From a virus: 22,943 bases of DNA. This document shows positions 1 to 7,730 of the stretch, piece by piece. The position numbers and the translations under genes were made by a program. Location: positions 1 to 22,943 of IMG/VR virus record IMGVR_UViG_3300030109_000253, one strand, 5' to 3'. The notes beneath the pieces are model-generated. The model had not been told where the DNA came from. It did no database searches and saw nothing but the letters and a program-made list of their open reading frames with translations. Positions within the stretch are counted from its first letter, which is position 1; every line of letters begins with the position of its first letter.

Positions 1-1862
1 GATTTTACAAACGATGTAACTGTTGTTGTACTACCATCTGCATTAACTTGATCAGTTCCTACTTCATGTTCAAATAAAGTTGTTTGACCTAAACCATCTT
101 CACCTATAACTTCAGGGAAACTACCTGATGCTGAAGCATTAAATTTAGTTGCAAAAGGTTTTGGATAAACGGTTCCGTCAATCCAAGAAGTTCTAGCCTC
201 AGTTCCAATATACCAAACACCACCTCTCATTTGTTCACCATAATTAAATACAACATACTGATCATTATACGCAGAACTAGTTGATGGATAATACCAAATA
301 ACTTCTGTAAACTGATTATTTAAACCTGCATATACCTGCTGGCCTTTTGTAGTATCAGCTTGATCATAAACATAATCTTCAACACTACATGGTAGTGATT
401 TAACTGTACCATCAAACATAAAGAAACCATTTGGACTCATCCAAAAAGCATTACCATCTATTTCTACAACTGCATTCTTGCCTATCAATCCACAGTTAGT
501 ACCTACTTGTTCAAATCCAAAAGTAAAAGGTGCACCAATAAACTTCATGGTATACAAAGCATTATCAGTCCAAACTAAAATAGAATCTTTACCTTTTAAA
601 GCACCCATAATTTTTGTACCATCTTGTAATCTTTGTGTACCTGCAGTGTTAATTGCAGTAGGTGTATAGTCATTTATATCTTCTTGGTCTGAGAATCTTA
701 TAAACATGTTGTCTTGTGTTGCTGTATTACCGATAGTTGTTTCTGTACCTAAATGAATTAAGTGACGTGTTGTAGGTGATACAAGTGTAACTCTTGTAGC
801 TGTTGGGTTAGCTGATGTAGAAAAACCAGATGTAGTTGTTGATGCTCTAGTTGTTAATCTTGCAGCATCTCCAGCATTCCATGTAAATGTTTTACCATTA
901 GCAATAGTTGCAACTAGCACCTGACCAAAATTACTTAGTGACCATAAACCTGGTTCAAGAGATACTTCTGATGCAGAAGAAGCTTCACCCCAGTCAACAA
1001 AGTCTGCAGCATTAGTTACAGTTGCACCACTTGAGTGTGCAGCTCTTGTTGAACCATCTACAGCTCTTGTAATACCTGTTAAGTTATTTGTTGATACACC
1101 TGTATAAGAAATTAATTCTGTACCTATTTGTATTCTACCTGTTGTTGGAAAACCTGTAGCAGAAGTTAAAGCTATATTAGAACCTGATGTACCACTAGTA
1201 TTATCTCCTAGTGTTCCGTTCAATGTATTTTGTAAAGCATTAGAAACTATACCATTCCATTCTGATATACCCCAACCGTAACCATAAGATTGTGCAGCAG
1301 GACCAACAGTTTCATAAGGTATAACACTACAAGCACCACCACCTGCAGCACCTGTTGTAGTTTGTGATCCAGTTACAATTGCAATTAAAGAAGATGTAAC
1401 TTTTGTAACTTGAAATAGTTTATCTTCAAATGCAGCATCAGTTAAACCAATACCACTTGGTACAGTTACATTATCTAATAAAATTATATCACCTGATTGT
1501 AGATTATGTGCTGAAGAAAATGTTAGAGATACTTCTTGTGTTGCATCTAAAGCTGACATTACAACACTACCAATTGTAGATTTAATTGGTGTTACATCAT
1601 ACAATTGTCCTTCAAAATATATTAATAAAAATTTATCAGTTCCAATAGCAACGTATCTATTACCTTGTAAATCAACAAATGCAAATTCACGTCTTGCAAC
1701 ACTAACAATAGTATCAGAAACTAATGAAGACCAACCACCAACTTTTTCAGGTAGTCCATATCTAAATCTAGTATTATCACAATCGACCCACCTATTTTCT
1801 GCACCTGATTCGGTATCTTGTTTGTCGATTCCCGGTAAGACTTTAAAGTCAATTAGAGCCAT
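1..1862 (-). CDS. Podovirus tail nozzle / stabilisation protein, 3' end cut off
   Basis: The frame is open from an ATG at 1862 to base 1, giving about 620 residues with no stop, so the C-terminus lies outside the window. Near the N-terminus (residues 33-44) is FRYGLPEKVGGW, the 'F..G.peK.gGW' signature common in podovirus tail nozzle proteins (T7 gp12 or P22 gp10 type). Around residues 450-485 comes GTNCGLIG followed by WMSPNGFFMFDG, a pattern typical of the beta-propeller part of such proteins. Such a protein would extend the portal-adaptor channel and hold packaged DNA. Its place near two adaptor-like genes fits, although a large fibre region separates them. AGGA sits nine bases before the ATG. 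The nozzle role is inferred from motifs and context; a fibre-associated tail protein is the alternative. Confidence 0.7.
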   Translation of the reverse strand, partial: MALIDFKVLPGIDKQDTESGAENRWVDCDNTRFRYGLPEKVGGWSSLVSDTIVSVARREFAFVDLQGNRYVAIGTDKFLLIYFEGQLYDVTPIKSTIGSVVMSALDATQEVSLTFSSAHNLQSGDIILLDNVTVPSGIGLTDAAFEDKLFQVTKVTSSLIAIVTGSQTTTGAAGGGACSVIPYETVGPAAQSYGYGWGISEWNGIVSNALQNTLNGTLGDNTSGTSGSNIALTSATGFPTTGRIQIGTELISYTGVSTNNLTGITRAVDGSTRAAHSSGATVTNAADFVDWGEASSASEVSLEPGLWSLSNFGQVLVATIANGKTFTWNAGDAARLTTRASTTTSGFSTSANPTATRVTLVSPTTRHLIHLGTETTIGNTATQDNMFIRFSDQEDINDYTPTAINTAGTQRLQDGTKIMGALKGKDSILVWTDNALYTMKFIGAPFTFGFEQVGTNCGLIGKNAVVEIDGNAFWMSPNGFFMFDGTVKSLPCSVEDYVYDQADTTKGQQVYAGLNNQFTEVIWYYPSTSSAYNDQYVVFNYGEQMRGGVWYIGTEARTSWIDGTVYPKPFATKFNASASGSFPEVIGEDGLGQTTLFEHEVGTDQVNADGSTTTVTSFVK

Positions 1863-1873
1863 GATCCGTGGTC

Positions 1874-2599
1874 CTATATGTTGTCTTTATAGATCCAGCC
1901 TCTTGTAGAGTTTACATATACCAAAGTAAATGCAGCTCCATTTGCGGATACTGTTAAATTAGCGGCATTTCCTAAAATAGGTTGACTATTTCTATTGATA
2001 GTTAAGTTATTAGAATTAAAACCATTTCCACTATCAATGAATGTAACTTCATTTCCTATTGCAGGTGAAGCTGGTAATGTTATTGTAACAGGAGCATTTA
2101 AACCCCCACCAGTACCTGTTGTATTAATTAATAATTGATCACCATTAACTGCTGTATAAGCACCTGGTATTGTATAATAACCTTTAGTTATTGGACCTGA
2201 ACTAATGTTAGTTCCATCAGAATATAAAACTATCTTAGCACCTATTGGAATAGTTACACCAGTTCCTGAAACTGTTTTAACTGTTAATGTATAATTAGAT
2301 GAAGATCTAGCTGTTGCATCTTCTACTATAAAAACTCTTTCAGCACCATCAGGCATAGTAACTGTTCTGTTAGCTGCTAGTGTTCCTGTAAATTTGTAGT
2401 ACAAATTTTTACCATTTGATACAGCAAACGTTGAAAGTGCTAAAGCTAAATCAGCTGATGCAATACTTTGAGTAAAGTATCCCGATGCTGCTTGCTCTAA
2501 AATCTGTAAGTTTGTATTAGTAATTGTACCCCAGGTACCTGCTTTTTCACCTGTTGTTATTAATTCTAGTTTTAAATCTGTTGATGTACTTGATGCCAT
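1874..2599 (-). CDS. Tail-fibre-like virion protein (241 aa)
   Basis: A beta-rich protein of 241 residues. The N-terminal segment LELITTGEKAGTWG leads into ITNTNLQILEQA, a motif I recognise from many marine phage tail or fibre proteins. The rest is rich in Thr, Ser, Gly, Asn and Val, and the last third ends in ITLPASPAIG and VYVNSTRGWIYKD. That pattern is typical of a compact beta domain at the tip of a fibre. It has no cysteine, signal peptide or membrane segment. The start is supported by AAGGAG six bases upstream, overlapping the end of the preceding short repeat protein. It is the last gene before the nozzle. Host adhesion or fibre attachment is inferred; the exact role is unknown. Confidence 0.6.
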   Translation of the reverse strand: MASSTSTDLKLELITTGEKAGTWGTITNTNLQILEQAASGYFTQSIASADLALALSTFAVSNGKNLYYKFTGTLAANRTVTMPDGAERVFIVEDATARSSSNYTLTVKTVSGTGVTIPIGAKIVLYSDGTNISSGPITKGYYTIPGAYTAVNGDQLLINTTGTGGGLNAPVTITLPASPAIGNEVTFIDSGNGFNSNNLTINRNSQPILGNAANLTVSANGAAFTLVYVNSTRGWIYKDNI

Positions 2600-2607
2600 A
2601 ATTCTCC

Positions 2608-2862
2608 TTATGCGTCAGGGTCAACCGGGACCCAAACTTGATTAACCCCTGGGGGTATTGGATTCCATGTTATAACACTTACAGGGTTAGTTGCAACATT
2701 AAATTGTACTCCTGTTGGTACTATTAATTGATTAGGAATAGGTGTTATATTACCTATAGCTATGTTTAGTTGGTTACCTGATACAATAACTATAGGACTA
2801 ACAGTGCTACTTCCAATGTCTGAAAAAGTTGTTTGTGCAAATGTTGCGGTTCCAAAAAACAT
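2608..2862 (-). CDS. Short paralogue of the 22-residue-repeat protein (84 aa)
   Basis: An 84-residue protein that shares both ends with the 279-aa protein just upstream. It begins MFFGTATFAQTTFSDIG against MFFGATTFSQTTFADIG, and ends WNPIPPGVNQVWVPV against WNNVDPNVNQIWADV. Between the caps it has only about two degenerate copies of the repeat (SGNQLNIAIGN and PTGVQFNVATN) instead of ten. It is therefore a tandem paralogue with a contracted, or ancestral, repeat region. TAAGGAT serves as ribosome binding site and includes the stop of the preceding gene. I know no function for it; a virion or tail-surface role is inferred from its position between fibre genes. Confidence 0.65.
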   Translation of the reverse strand: MFFGTATFAQTTFSDIGSSTVSPIVIVSGNQLNIAIGNITPIPNQLIVPTGVQFNVATNPVSVITWNPIPPGVNQVWVPVDPDA

Positions 2863-2871
2863 AATTTATCC

Positions 2872-3711
2872 TTACGGTGTTGTGACGTCTGCCCAGATTT
2901 GATTTACATTAGGATCAACATTGTTCCATAATCTAATGTTTGGTTGACTTGTACCTATAGCAAGACCACTTCCTGTTACAGCTATACCTGCTTTTGCAAC
3001 AATTGTCACTGATCCAGTAGCTAAGTTATATCTATTACCTGTTATAATTGCTGTTGCATTTGCTTTAGCTGTTGCATTACCAATTGATAAATTAACTCTA
3101 TTACCTGTAACTGAGAAGTTTGCAGCGGCTGCAATTGTAACTGTACCAGTTCCAATATTTAATTGATTACCATTTGGTAGAACAACTGCTTTACCAGTTA
3201 CGGTTACATTACCAATTGATGTATTTAATCTGTTTCCTGTTACTTGAGCCGAGGCCCCTGCTTTAGCATTGACTGTACCAGTTGCAATATTTAATTGATT
3301 ACCTGTTGCTGCAACAAGTGCATTTGCAACTACAGTTGGGTTACCTGTAGAAAAATTAAATTGATTTCCTGTAACCGATACAACTGATCCTGCTACAACA
3401 GTCACATTACCTATTGCTGTATTAAGTCTACTACCAGTTGGAACAACTGTTCCACTAATAGAGAATGTAACTGAACCTGTTCCTAAATTATATTGATTAC
3501 CTGTAACCGGTGCATTAGCACCTTGTTTAACAGTAACTGTTCCTGTTGCTAAATTATACCTATTGCCGTTTGGTAAGACTAATGAATTACCAACAACAAC
3601 TACATTACCAATTGATGTATTGACCCTGGACCCTGATACATTGACTAATGCATTGGCTATTCCAATATCTGCAAATGTTGTTTGGGAAAAGGTAGTTGCA
3701 CCGAAGAACAT
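2872..3711 (-). CDS. Beta-repeat virion protein with ten 22-residue repeats (279 aa)
   Basis: A protein with cap-repeat-cap layout. Residues 1-21 form the MFFG...TTF.QTTF.DIG cap. Residues 22-241 are ten repeats of 20-23 residues with core TGN(Q/R).N..(T/I)G(T/N)V.V. Residues 242-279 form a cap ending in VNQIWADV. Repeats 1, 4 and 7 share N-T-(S/A)-I-G-N-V, hinting at a three-repeat higher-order unit, and repeats 2 and 8 share LPNGN. The regular V/T/N/G pattern suggests a beta-solenoid. There is no cysteine, signal peptide or membrane helix. The gene follows fibre 2 by six bases and precedes its own short paralogue. Function is unrecognised; a fibre or virion-surface protein is inferred from neighbours. 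Confidence 0.65.
   Translation of the reverse strand: MFFGATTFSQTTFADIGIANALVNVSGSRVNTSIGNVVVVGNSLVLPNGNRYNLATGTVTVKQGANAPVTGNQYNLGTGSVTFSISGTVVPTGSRLNTAIGNVTVVAGSVVSVTGNQFNFSTGNPTVVANALVAATGNQLNIATGTVNAKAGASAQVTGNRLNTSIGNVTVTGKAVVLPNGNQLNIGTGTVTIAAAANFSVTGNRVNLSIGNATAKANATAIITGNRYNLATGSVTIVAKAGIAVTGSGLAIGTSQPNIRLWNNVDPNVNQIWADVTTP
2989..3648 (-). repeat. Ten tandem repeats of about 66 bp (22 residues)
   Basis: Covers residues 22-241 of the 279-aa protein. Hand alignment gives unit lengths of 22, 23, 20, 23, 22, 22, 22, 22, 22 and 22 residues. The conserved core is G-N-(Q/R)-x-N-x-x-x-G followed by a beta-branched stretch and a small-residue linker. The units have diverged at DNA level, so this is an old protein repeat rather than a fresh duplication. 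Confidence 0.8.
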
Positions 3712-3717
3712 GGTAGC

Positions 3718-6700
3718 TTACCCTTTTTTCAATTCGTCTATTTCTGCTTTTAATTCTTTAATTGCATTAACTAATACTGGTATTAAATGTGAATTTGTTA
3801 CTTTTAAATTTTCATCATTTTCATTATCTATAATAACATTATTTAAACCTTCAAGTTCAAGTATGTCTTGTGCTAAAAATCCATATTTTTTAAAACCATG
3901 TGGCTCTGGATTTTCTCTAGATTTTTTAAATCTAAAACTAACTGGTTTTAGTTGATTAACAAATTCTAAACCAACAGGTACATCTCCAATTTCTGTTTTG
4001 TCTCTTAAATCTGAAGTTACTGTCCAATCTACTTTTACATAAGAATTAGTTATGTCGTTATGACCAGCTACAAATCTATTACTTTCAGTAGTAATATTAA
4101 TCATACTAGCATCAGCACCAGCACAAACACCTATTCCAATATTATTGCCACCTGTTGTTAAATTTCTTAAAGCGTGTTTACCAACTCCTGTGTTACTACC
4201 ACCTGTTGTTAAATTTTCTACTGCTTCATTTCCTAGTGCAACATTACCACTTGCACTTGTAGCATCTAACATTGCAGACCTACCCATAGATACATTATCA
4301 TCACCTGTTGTTAATTTACGGGATGCTTCCGAACCTACTGCCATATTGTTTGAACCTGTAGTAAGAGCATTTAAAGCACATTGACCTAATCCAGCATTAT
4401 TACCACCTGATGTAGTACAACGCATAGAAGCAAAACCAACTGCTGTATTAGCAGTTGCTGTATTTTTTTCTAAAGCAGTTCTTCCAACTGCTACATTATT
4501 AGCACCTGTTTGATTTAATCTTAAAGAACTAACTCCTACTGCTGTGTTAGAATTAGCTGTTGTGTTACACATTAAAGCACAAAAACCTAAAGCTACGTTA
4601 CCATCTCCTTCTGTGTTTTCATATAAAGAATATCTACCTACGGCAGTATTTTCTGTACCTGTTGTGTTACAATTCATTGAATTATTACCAACAGCTGTAT
4701 TACTAGCGGCTGTAGTGTTAGCTTCTAAAGCTGATCTTCCAATTGCTGTATTTGAGCTACCTGTATTTTTATGTAAAGAACAAGCACCTACCGCTGTATT
4801 ATTATCTCCTGTTACATTACATTGTAAAGCTATATGACCAATTGCAGTATTACATAATCCTTCTGTATTTTTACCCAAAGCAGCATTACCCATGGCAACG
4901 TTTCTACAACCTGTTGTATTTGAATCCATAGTACCATCACCAAAAGCATTGTTCTGACCACCTGTAGTATTTAATTTTAAAGCATCATGACCAACTGCTG
5001 TATTTGAACCAGCTGTTGTTGCTGTTGTTAAAGCACCTGTACCAACTGCTGTATTTTGATCTCCGTCTGTAGTAGCTTGTAAAGCACCTTGACCTATTCC
5101 TGTATTGGAATGACCTGTTGTGTTAGTATTTAAAGCATAATAACCAAGAGCTGTATTATTAGATGCTGTTGTGTTATTGGCTAAAGAACAACTTCCTATT
5201 GCTGTGTTATTAGCACCTGTTGTGTTATCGTACAAAGCACATAAACCAACTGCTACATTTAAATTAGCTGTTGTATTAGATCTTAATGATTCAGTTCCTA
5301 TTGATACGTTACAACCACCTGTTGTATTTAAATATAATGATGCTCTACCTACTGCAACATTAGCTGCTGCTGTTGTATTACAACGTGAAGCACAAGAACC
5401 TAAAGCTGTATTTGCACCACCTGTTGTATTACAAGATAAAGCTAAATAACCGATTGAAGCATTGTTTCCACCTGTTGTAGTTTTTCTTAATGCTTCTGCA
5501 CCCATTGCAGTATTTGCTCCAGCAGTAGTATTTGCACATAAAGATTCTTTACCAACTGCAATGTTGTCATCTCCTGTAGTATTTGCTGCTAATGCTTGAT
5601 TTCCAACAGCAACATTATTATTTCCACCACTTGTTTGAGAACATAATGATTGATAACCAATTGCAACATTGTAATTACCTGTTGTATTAGCATACATGGA
5701 TATACCACCAATCGCTACATTTTGTGCACCTGATGTGTTTAAATATAATGCTCGTCTACCAACAGCAGTATTATTATCTCCTGTAACATTTTCTAAAGCT
5801 GAAGCACCCACACCTGTATTACAACTACCTGTATTTCCATTAAGAGCATTAGTACCTACAGCTGTGTTTTCCGTTTGAGTTGTAGTGGATCTCATTGCAC
5901 CACCACCAATAGCAGTATTTGCTGAACCTGTAGTGTTACTATCAAGAGAACGACAACCTATTGCTACATTTCCTGATGCTGTTGTGTTAACCTTTAAAGC
6001 GTCTTTCCCTATTGCAACATTACTAGCACCTGTTGTGTTTGTAAATAAAGCACAAGCACCAACTGCTGTATTGTCATCTGCTGTTGTATTATTAGCTAAG
6101 GATCCTCTACCAATAGCTACGTTACAATCTCCTGTTGTATTATCTGTAAAAGAATCATAACCAAAAGATGCATTTGAATTACCTGAAGTTGTAGCATCAC
6201 CTGAAAATGCACCAACTGCTGTATTTGAATATCCAGAGGTCATAGCTCTTAAAGCACAATGACCTAGTGCTGTGTGTCCACTTGATGTAGTCGAAGTTGC
6301 TAACGTACAATCACCAACTGCTGTGTTTTGAATTCCTGTTGTATTAGAATATAAAGAACATAAACCTATTGCGGTGTTGTTAGAAGCTGTCGTACTAGAA
6401 TATAAAGTACATAAACCTATTGCGGTGTTGTTGGATGCTGTTTGTGCTGAATTTAATGCCTGTCTTCCTATAGCTACATTGTTTTCACCTGAAGTATTAT
6501 TTACTAACGCAGCATCTCCAATAGCAACATTGCAGTTTCCTGTAGTAGTAAGTGCCATTGCAGCTTTACCAACAGATGTATTTCTTGAACCTGTTGTAGT
6601 ATCTCTTAATGCACCACAACCAATTGCAACATTATTAATACCTGAAAAACTTCCACTAGAAAAAATGGAATCACCTAGAGCAACATTTGACGTTCCTGTT

Positions 6701-7245
6701 GGATAGTTACCATCTAGTTTGATTGTACCACCGTCTACACTAACATTACCTGCAACAGTTAATCCATCTGTTACTGCTGTTCCTGTAACATCTATACCTG
6801 TAGCTGTTGTTTCTAGTTTCTTTGCGTTGTCATGATAAAGTTCAACAACACCATCTGACCTAAATTTAGCAATATTTTCACTTGAGCCTTTATTAATATC
6901 TATGCCATCTCCATCTGACCTTAAAATTAATCTTCCTGTCCCAACATCTTCAATAATGGAATTGGAACCATCGTGATATATAGCTAAATCTGAACCAGCA
7001 CCAAAGATAGCTTTCTTACTATCTCCTAATAAAATATCTTCTGTAAATGTAACGTCTTCGTCACTTGAAATTGTAATTGCAACTGATGTTGCATTGTCAT
7101 CTATACCCGCAGAAGTAAAACCAGAAACAGACCCTGCAATAGCTAATGTGGCTCCACTAGGTATAGTAAAAGTATCACCACTGTCACCTAAGGTAACAGC
7201 GGTGCCAGATCTTGGACTAAGTTTATTTACTTTTATTTCACTCAT
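3718..7245 (-). CDS. Giant tail fibre 2 with 17-residue repeats and Peptidase S74 domain (1175 aa)
   Basis: Residues 1-35 hold the SGTAVTLGDSGDTFTIPSG motif shared with fibre 1. Residues 80-160 hold DLAIYHDGSNSIIEDVGTG and DGVVELYHDNAKKLETT, a module common in marine phage tail fibres. Residues 169-186 are the linker shared with fibre 1. Residues 187-1034 are 50 repeats of 17 residues (N-T/V-A-V/I-G-x-x-A-L-x-x-N-T-T-G-x-x). The C-terminus is a Peptidase S74 intramolecular chaperone: SDLRDK at 1078-1083 carries the expected Ser/Lys pair, then LKPVSFRFK and YGFLAQD, then a coiled coil. In this family the domain drives trimerisation and cuts itself off before the Ser. The start overlaps the preceding stop as ATGA. 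The adhesion role is inferred. Confidence 0.88.
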   Translation of the reverse strand: MSEIKVNKLSPRSGTAVTLGDSGDTFTIPSGATLAIAGSVSGFTSAGIDDNATSVAITISSDEDVTFTEDILLGDSKKAIFGAGSDLAIYHDGSNSIIEDVGTGRLILRSDGDGIDINKGSSENIAKFRSDGVVELYHDNAKKLETTATGIDVTGTAVTDGLTVAGNVSVDGGTIKLDGNYPTGTSNVALGDSIFSSGSFSGINNVAIGCGALRDTTTGSRNTSVGKAAMALTTTGNCNVAIGDAALVNNTSGENNVAIGRQALNSAQTASNNTAIGLCTLYSSTTASNNTAIGLCSLYSNTTGIQNTAVGDCTLATSTTSSGHTALGHCALRAMTSGYSNTAVGAFSGDATTSGNSNASFGYDSFTDNTTGDCNVAIGRGSLANNTTADDNTAVGACALFTNTTGASNVAIGKDALKVNTTASGNVAIGCRSLDSNTTGSANTAIGGGAMRSTTTQTENTAVGTNALNGNTGSCNTGVGASALENVTGDNNTAVGRRALYLNTSGAQNVAIGGISMYANTTGNYNVAIGYQSLCSQTSGGNNNVAVGNQALAANTTGDDNIAVGKESLCANTTAGANTAMGAEALRKTTTGGNNASIGYLALSCNTTGGANTALGSCASRCNTTAAANVAVGRASLYLNTTGGCNVSIGTESLRSNTTANLNVAVGLCALYDNTTGANNTAIGSCSLANNTTASNNTALGYYALNTNTTGHSNTGIGQGALQATTDGDQNTAVGTGALTTATTAGSNTAVGHDALKLNTTGGQNNAFGDGTMDSNTTGCRNVAMGNAALGKNTEGLCNTAIGHIALQCNVTGDNNTAVGACSLHKNTGSSNTAIGRSALEANTTAASNTAVGNNSMNCNTTGTENTAVGRYSLYENTEGDGNVALGFCALMCNTTANSNTAVGVSSLRLNQTGANNVAVGRTALEKNTATANTAVGFASMRCTTSGGNNAGLGQCALNALTTGSNNMAVGSEASRKLTTGDDNVSMGRSAMLDATSASGNVALGNEAVENLTTGGSNTGVGKHALRNLTTGGNNIGIGVCAGADASMINITTESNRFVAGHNDITNSYVKVDWTVTSDLRDKTEIGDVPVGLEFVNQLKPVSFRFKKSRENPEPHGFKKYGFLAQDILELEGLNNVIIDNENDENLKVTNSHLIPVLVNAIKELKAEIDELKKG
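4144..6687 (-). repeat. Fifty tandem 51-bp (17-residue) repeats in fibre 2
   Basis: Counting by hand, 50 units cover residues 187-1034. Four units have 16 residues (units 17, 18, 38 and 44) and two have 18 (units 1 and 21), which accounts exactly for the 848 residues. The consensus is NTAVGxxALxxNTTGxx, with variation at positions 6-7, 10-11 and 16-17. The pattern resembles the left-handed beta-roll of trimeric adhesin heads, but that fold is inferred. A degenerate 51st unit (NIGIGVCAG) leads into the S74 domain. Confidence 0.9.
6692..6735. repeat. 44-bp direct repeat, copy in fibre 2
   Basis: These 44 bases are identical to 12239-12282 in fibre 1. They encode the linker DGGTIKLDGNYPTGT, which joins the variable N-terminal part to the first 17-residue repeat in both fibres. 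Third codon positions are also identical here, unlike the diverged arrays around it, which suggests recent exchange or a conserved recombination site. Confidence 0.9.
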
Positions 7246-7454
7246 TTATCTTCTGTTTTTACTTCCTCTTTTTCTTCTTCGGGTAGATTTGATTTTAAAA
7301 TATCTAAATAATGTTTTAACAAAATCTCATTGTGGTCAAAATTAATTTTTAACTTACTTTGATTTTGATTAATTACTTGGATATTATTTAACGCAACTTT
7401 CCCTTCATCTGAAAGCTTAGTTTCATCGTACTTTTTATCGTCAATTGTGATCAT
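7242..7454 (-). CDS. Small conserved phage protein, DUF6447-like (70 aa)
   Basis: A 70-residue acidic protein starting MITIDDKKYDETKLSDEGK, followed by a helical stretch with NNIQVINQNQSKLK and an acidic tail. I recognise the 'MITIDGKEYDEEKLSEEGKA' style from small marine phage proteins placed next to fibre genes, and I believe it corresponds to DUF6447; that label is from memory. Its stop overlaps the start of fibre 2 as ATGA, which suggests translational coupling and perhaps a role in making or attaching that fibre. The ribosome binding site AGGAG overlaps the stop of the 83-aa gene before it. Function is unknown. Confidence 0.65.
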   Translation of the reverse strand: MITIDDKKYDETKLSDEGKVALNNIQVINQNQSKLKINFDHNEILLKHYLDILKSNLPEEEKEEVKTEDK

Positions 7455-7462
7455 TTAGACTC

Positions 7463-7714
7463 CTAGCTTGCTGTATAAGCTTTACCGGCAGTGATCGCTG
7501 CATTAACTGCAGACATGTCTTCATCAGTCCAATAATCTTTAGCAACCATGAGTTCTAAGTGTTCAACATTTCTATCTACACAATCTTGTCTATCAGCTGC
7601 TTCTTCATCCGCCATTTTAGAACCATCAATGATACCATTGATTAGATCTACAGAATGACCCATAGCTGTATAGTCTTGAGCGATTTCTTCTGCTGTTTTT
7701 ACTTCGTCTGACAT
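7463..7714 (-). CDS. Small conserved acidic phage protein (83 aa)
   Basis: An 83-residue, mainly helical, acidic protein beginning MSDEVKTAEEIAQDYTAMG and ending AAITAGKAYTAS. The central segment DRNVEHLELMVAKDYW is a pattern I have seen in other marine phage small proteins, also near fibre genes, but I know of no assigned function. A strong AAGGAGG lies eight bases before the start. It sits between the glycosyltransferase gene and the DUF6447-like gene, all in one tight transcription unit. A fibre assembly or accessory role is possible but rests on position only. Confidence 0.6.
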   Translation of the reverse strand: MSDEVKTAEEIAQDYTAMGHSVDLINGIIDGSKMADEEAADRQDCVDRNVEHLELMVAKDYWTDEDMSAVNAAITAGKAYTAS

Positions 7715-7730
7715 AGTTTATCCTCCTTGA

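Noticed and set aside
478-669. Plus-strand frame of 63 codons
   Set aside because: It lies opposite the nozzle gene, which has a well-supported continuous frame, and has no recognisable protein pattern.
4145-6706. Many stop-free frames on the plus strand opposite fibre 2, with a repeated P-T-A-V-L/V-V-L pattern
   Set aside because: They are the reverse reading of the 51-bp repeats; codons for N-T-T-G read backwards give no stops. They have no binding sites, and the frames break wherever a repeat unit changes length.
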